Program-made: the position numbers and the translations under genes
The notes under the pieces: generated by a model
Told to the model about the DNA's origin: nothing
What the model saw: the letters and a program-made list of their open reading frames with translations, nothing else
The model's database searches: none
In this document: positions 62,633-64,000 of the stretch, piece after piece
Layout: each line of letters begins with the position of its first letter
Numbering within the stretch: the first letter of the stretch is position 1
Source of the DNA: JAAZBG01 sp964390065
GTDB lineage: Bacteria > Fibrobacterota > Chitinivibrionia > Chitinivibrionales > Chitinispirillaceae
Assembly (NCBI GenBank): GCA_964390065.1
Contig: CAYMGX010000003.1
Coordinates: forward strand, 1-64,000
DNA length: 64,000 nt
Direction of reading: 5' to 3'

Positions 62633-63757
62633 ATGAAAAATACCTATTTCGATAATGCTGCAACATCATTTCCAAAACCGCCGACGGTTGTCGAAATGAT
62701 TTCAACGTACCTTAATGAAATAGGCGGAACTTACGGCCGCAGTGCATATCAGCGGGTAATTGATGCATCCGGTTGTGTCGAGACCGTTCGTGATCTTCTT
62801 GCTGAGAAATTACAGGTTGAAAATGTTGAACATGTCATATTTTCATTTAATGCAACCACCGCAATTAATACAATTTTGTCCGGGTTGAATCTAAATAATT
62901 CGCACGTTCTGATATCTCCTCTTGAACATAATGCTGTGACACGGCCGCTTGAGATCCTGCGGGGAAAATACGGGATAACGATTGATATACTGCCGCACTT
63001 TCCGGATGGTCGGATTGATATCGAGAACCTTAAAAGCATGATACGGGATACCACAAAGCTTGTAATTGTGAATCACCAGAGTAATGTTAATGGTGTAATA
63101 CAACCAGTTGACAAAGTAAAGGATGTCGTTGGAACTATTCCGGTACTGCTTGATCTTGCACAATCATTGGGACATATTCCGGTCAAACTTGACGAATGGG
63201 ATATCGATTTTGCTGTGTTTACCGGACACAAAGGGCTTCTTGGGCCTACCGGAACCGGTGGTTTTTTTATTCGTAATCCTGATCTTGTCGATCCATTAGT
63301 CGCAGGTGGTACCGGGAGCAGCTCAGAAAGCTTCGAGATGCCATCATTCGCACCTGATAAGTTTGAAGCCGGAACGCCAAATATTGCAGGTATCTATGGG
63401 CTGTTGGGTGCACTTGAAAATCCCTGTAAAAAGCAATTTACGCAGAAAAAGTATCTTGAACTGCTTGACACAATCAGCAGTTGTGGATTTGTAAAGGTGC
63501 TGCGGGCTACTGATAAAAATGATCAGGGAGATCTTTTTTCAATTGTTCATCATAGGTATGATTGTTCTCGTGTTGCCAGTGCACTCTATACGAAGTATGC
63601 AATTGAAACCCGCAGCGGACTTCACTGTGCTCCGCTTGCACATACAACTCTTGGAACATTTCCATCCGGATCTGTGCGTTTTTCATTGTCACCATATCAC
63701 ACTGATTCAGATCTTGATTTTCTTTGTAATGCAATAAAAGAACTGGAAGATATATGA
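62633..63757 (+). CDS. Class V aminotransferase, cysteine desulfurase-like (TIGR01977 type)
   Basis: 374-residue PLP enzyme. YFDNAATSFPKPPTV at the start, FNATTAINTI, NHQSNVNGVIQPV, VFTGHKGLLGPTGTG (catalytic Lys near 200) and LHCAPLAHTTLGT match the subgroup that accompanies selenium-related genes. Its stop overlaps the next start (ATGA), and the next gene is a DUF3343 protein. A role in sulfur or selenium mobilisation is likely, though not proved. Confidence 0.87.
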   Translation: MKNTYFDNAATSFPKPPTVVEMISTYLNEIGGTYGRSAYQRVIDASGCVETVRDLLAEKLQVENVEHVIFSFNATTAINTILSGLNLNNSHVLISPLEHNAVTRPLEILRGKYGITIDILPHFPDGRIDIENLKSMIRDTTKLVIVNHQSNVNGVIQPVDKVKDVVGTIPVLLDLAQSLGHIPVKLDEWDIDFAVFTGHKGLLGPTGTGGFFIRNPDLVDPLVAGGTGSSSESFEMPSFAPDKFEAGTPNIAGIYGLLGALENPCKKQFTQKKYLELLDTISSCGFVKVLRATDKNDQGDLFSIVHHRYDCSRVASALYTKYAIETRSGLHCAPLAHTTLGTFPSGSVRFSLSPYHTDSDLDFLCNAIKELEDI

Positions 63758-63969
63758 GAACTATGTTTGCAATATTTCACTCAACCCGGGGGGTAGTGCG
63801 GGCCAACCGTGCCTGCACCAAAAAGTCCATTCCGTGTAAAGTGATTCCTGTGCCCCGGGAATATTCATCAGAATGCGGTATGGCACTGGAATTTGATGAA
63901 ACAGTTGAGCATGAGATTAAAAAAGTTCTTGATGAAGAGATGCTGGTTGCGGAGTTTTATAAAAAATAA
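63754..63969 (+). CDS. DUF3343 protein, putative S/Se carrier
   Basis: 71-residue protein with the DUF3343 pattern: FAIFHSTRGVVRANRAC then PCKVIPVPREYSSECGMAL. Two cysteines (near 20 and 43) could carry sulfur or selenium. It is translationally coupled to the desulfurase-like gene. Another gene may begin right at the window end, where ATG at 63998 follows AGGAAAAAG. Confidence 0.8.
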   Translation: MRTMFAIFHSTRGVVRANRACTKKSIPCKVIPVPREYSSECGMALEFDETVEHEIKKVLDEEMLVAEFYKK

Positions 63970-64000
63970 CCAACAGCACAGTACAGGAAAAAGAGAGATG

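Overview
The window is a draft-quality bacterial chromosome segment with two runs of N (3146-3245 and 35326-35335) and moderate, slightly AT-rich composition. It is mostly housekeeping genes interleaved with sensory proteins and plant-polysaccharide enzymes. Secreted GH43-CBM6, CE15 glucuronoyl esterase and GH3 enzymes, a TIGR02147-family protein (a family expanded in Fibrobacter), double-membrane features (kdsA for Kdo, an LpoA-like protein, EnvC-like M23, DsbD) and a Gram-negative divisome point to a Fibrobacterota/Chitinivibrionia-type organism. This placement is inferred from gene content, not from a marker-gene comparison.

Layout. 1-8 kb: a minus-strand chemotaxis operon in the order cheA, cheW, MCP, cheR, CheY-like receiver. 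Three of its four intergenic gaps hold an inverted pair of a C-rich palindromic repeat, and the operon lies between two copies of a small IS1380-like element (1-66 and 7766-7931, the latter with TIRs and a TTTAA target duplication). 8-10 kb: secreted GH43-CBM6. 10-15 kb: bifunctional-nuclease-domain protein, LpoA-like lipid-side murein regulator, ftsX and an EnvC-like hydrolase activator. 14.7-21.7 kb: tightly overlapping holB-ricT-metG-recJ-argH. 21.8-25 kb: a candidate structured RNA with terminator, a DegT aminotransferase and a two-subunit class I fumarase. 25-30 kb: hybrid histidine kinase and CE15 esterase, converging on a shared terminator. 30.5-33 kb: cobalamin riboswitch with terminator ahead of a TrpD-like phosphoribosyltransferase, a zinc alcohol dehydrogenase remnant and a DUF2293 gene.

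33-39 kb: coiled-coil ZapB-like protein, ZapA, rny (broken by a gap), ymdB, xseA and a soluble ferredoxin-type reductase. 39-43.7 kb: small acidic protein, DacB-type peptidase, membrane hybrid kinase and MORN-type lipoprotein. 43.9-46.1 kb: eukaryote-type HisA, ApbE, STAS protein. 46.5-51.5 kb: a LacI-type ligand-binding protein without a DNA-binding domain, GH3 glycosidase and AlkD. 51.6-57 kb: DsbD, a lipoprotein translationally coupled to a TIGR02147 protein, and kdsA. 57-64 kb: gap-pgk-tpiA-secG, tRNA-Leu(GAG), rlmN, and a class V aminotransferase coupled to a DUF3343 protein.

The most interesting items are the B12-controlled TrpD-like gene, the candidate RNA near 21.86-21.95 kb, the mobile element and repeat architecture of the chemotaxis operon, and the sequence gap inside the MCP, which may hide extra HAMP-like modules. 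No phage, CRISPR array or obvious defence island is present.
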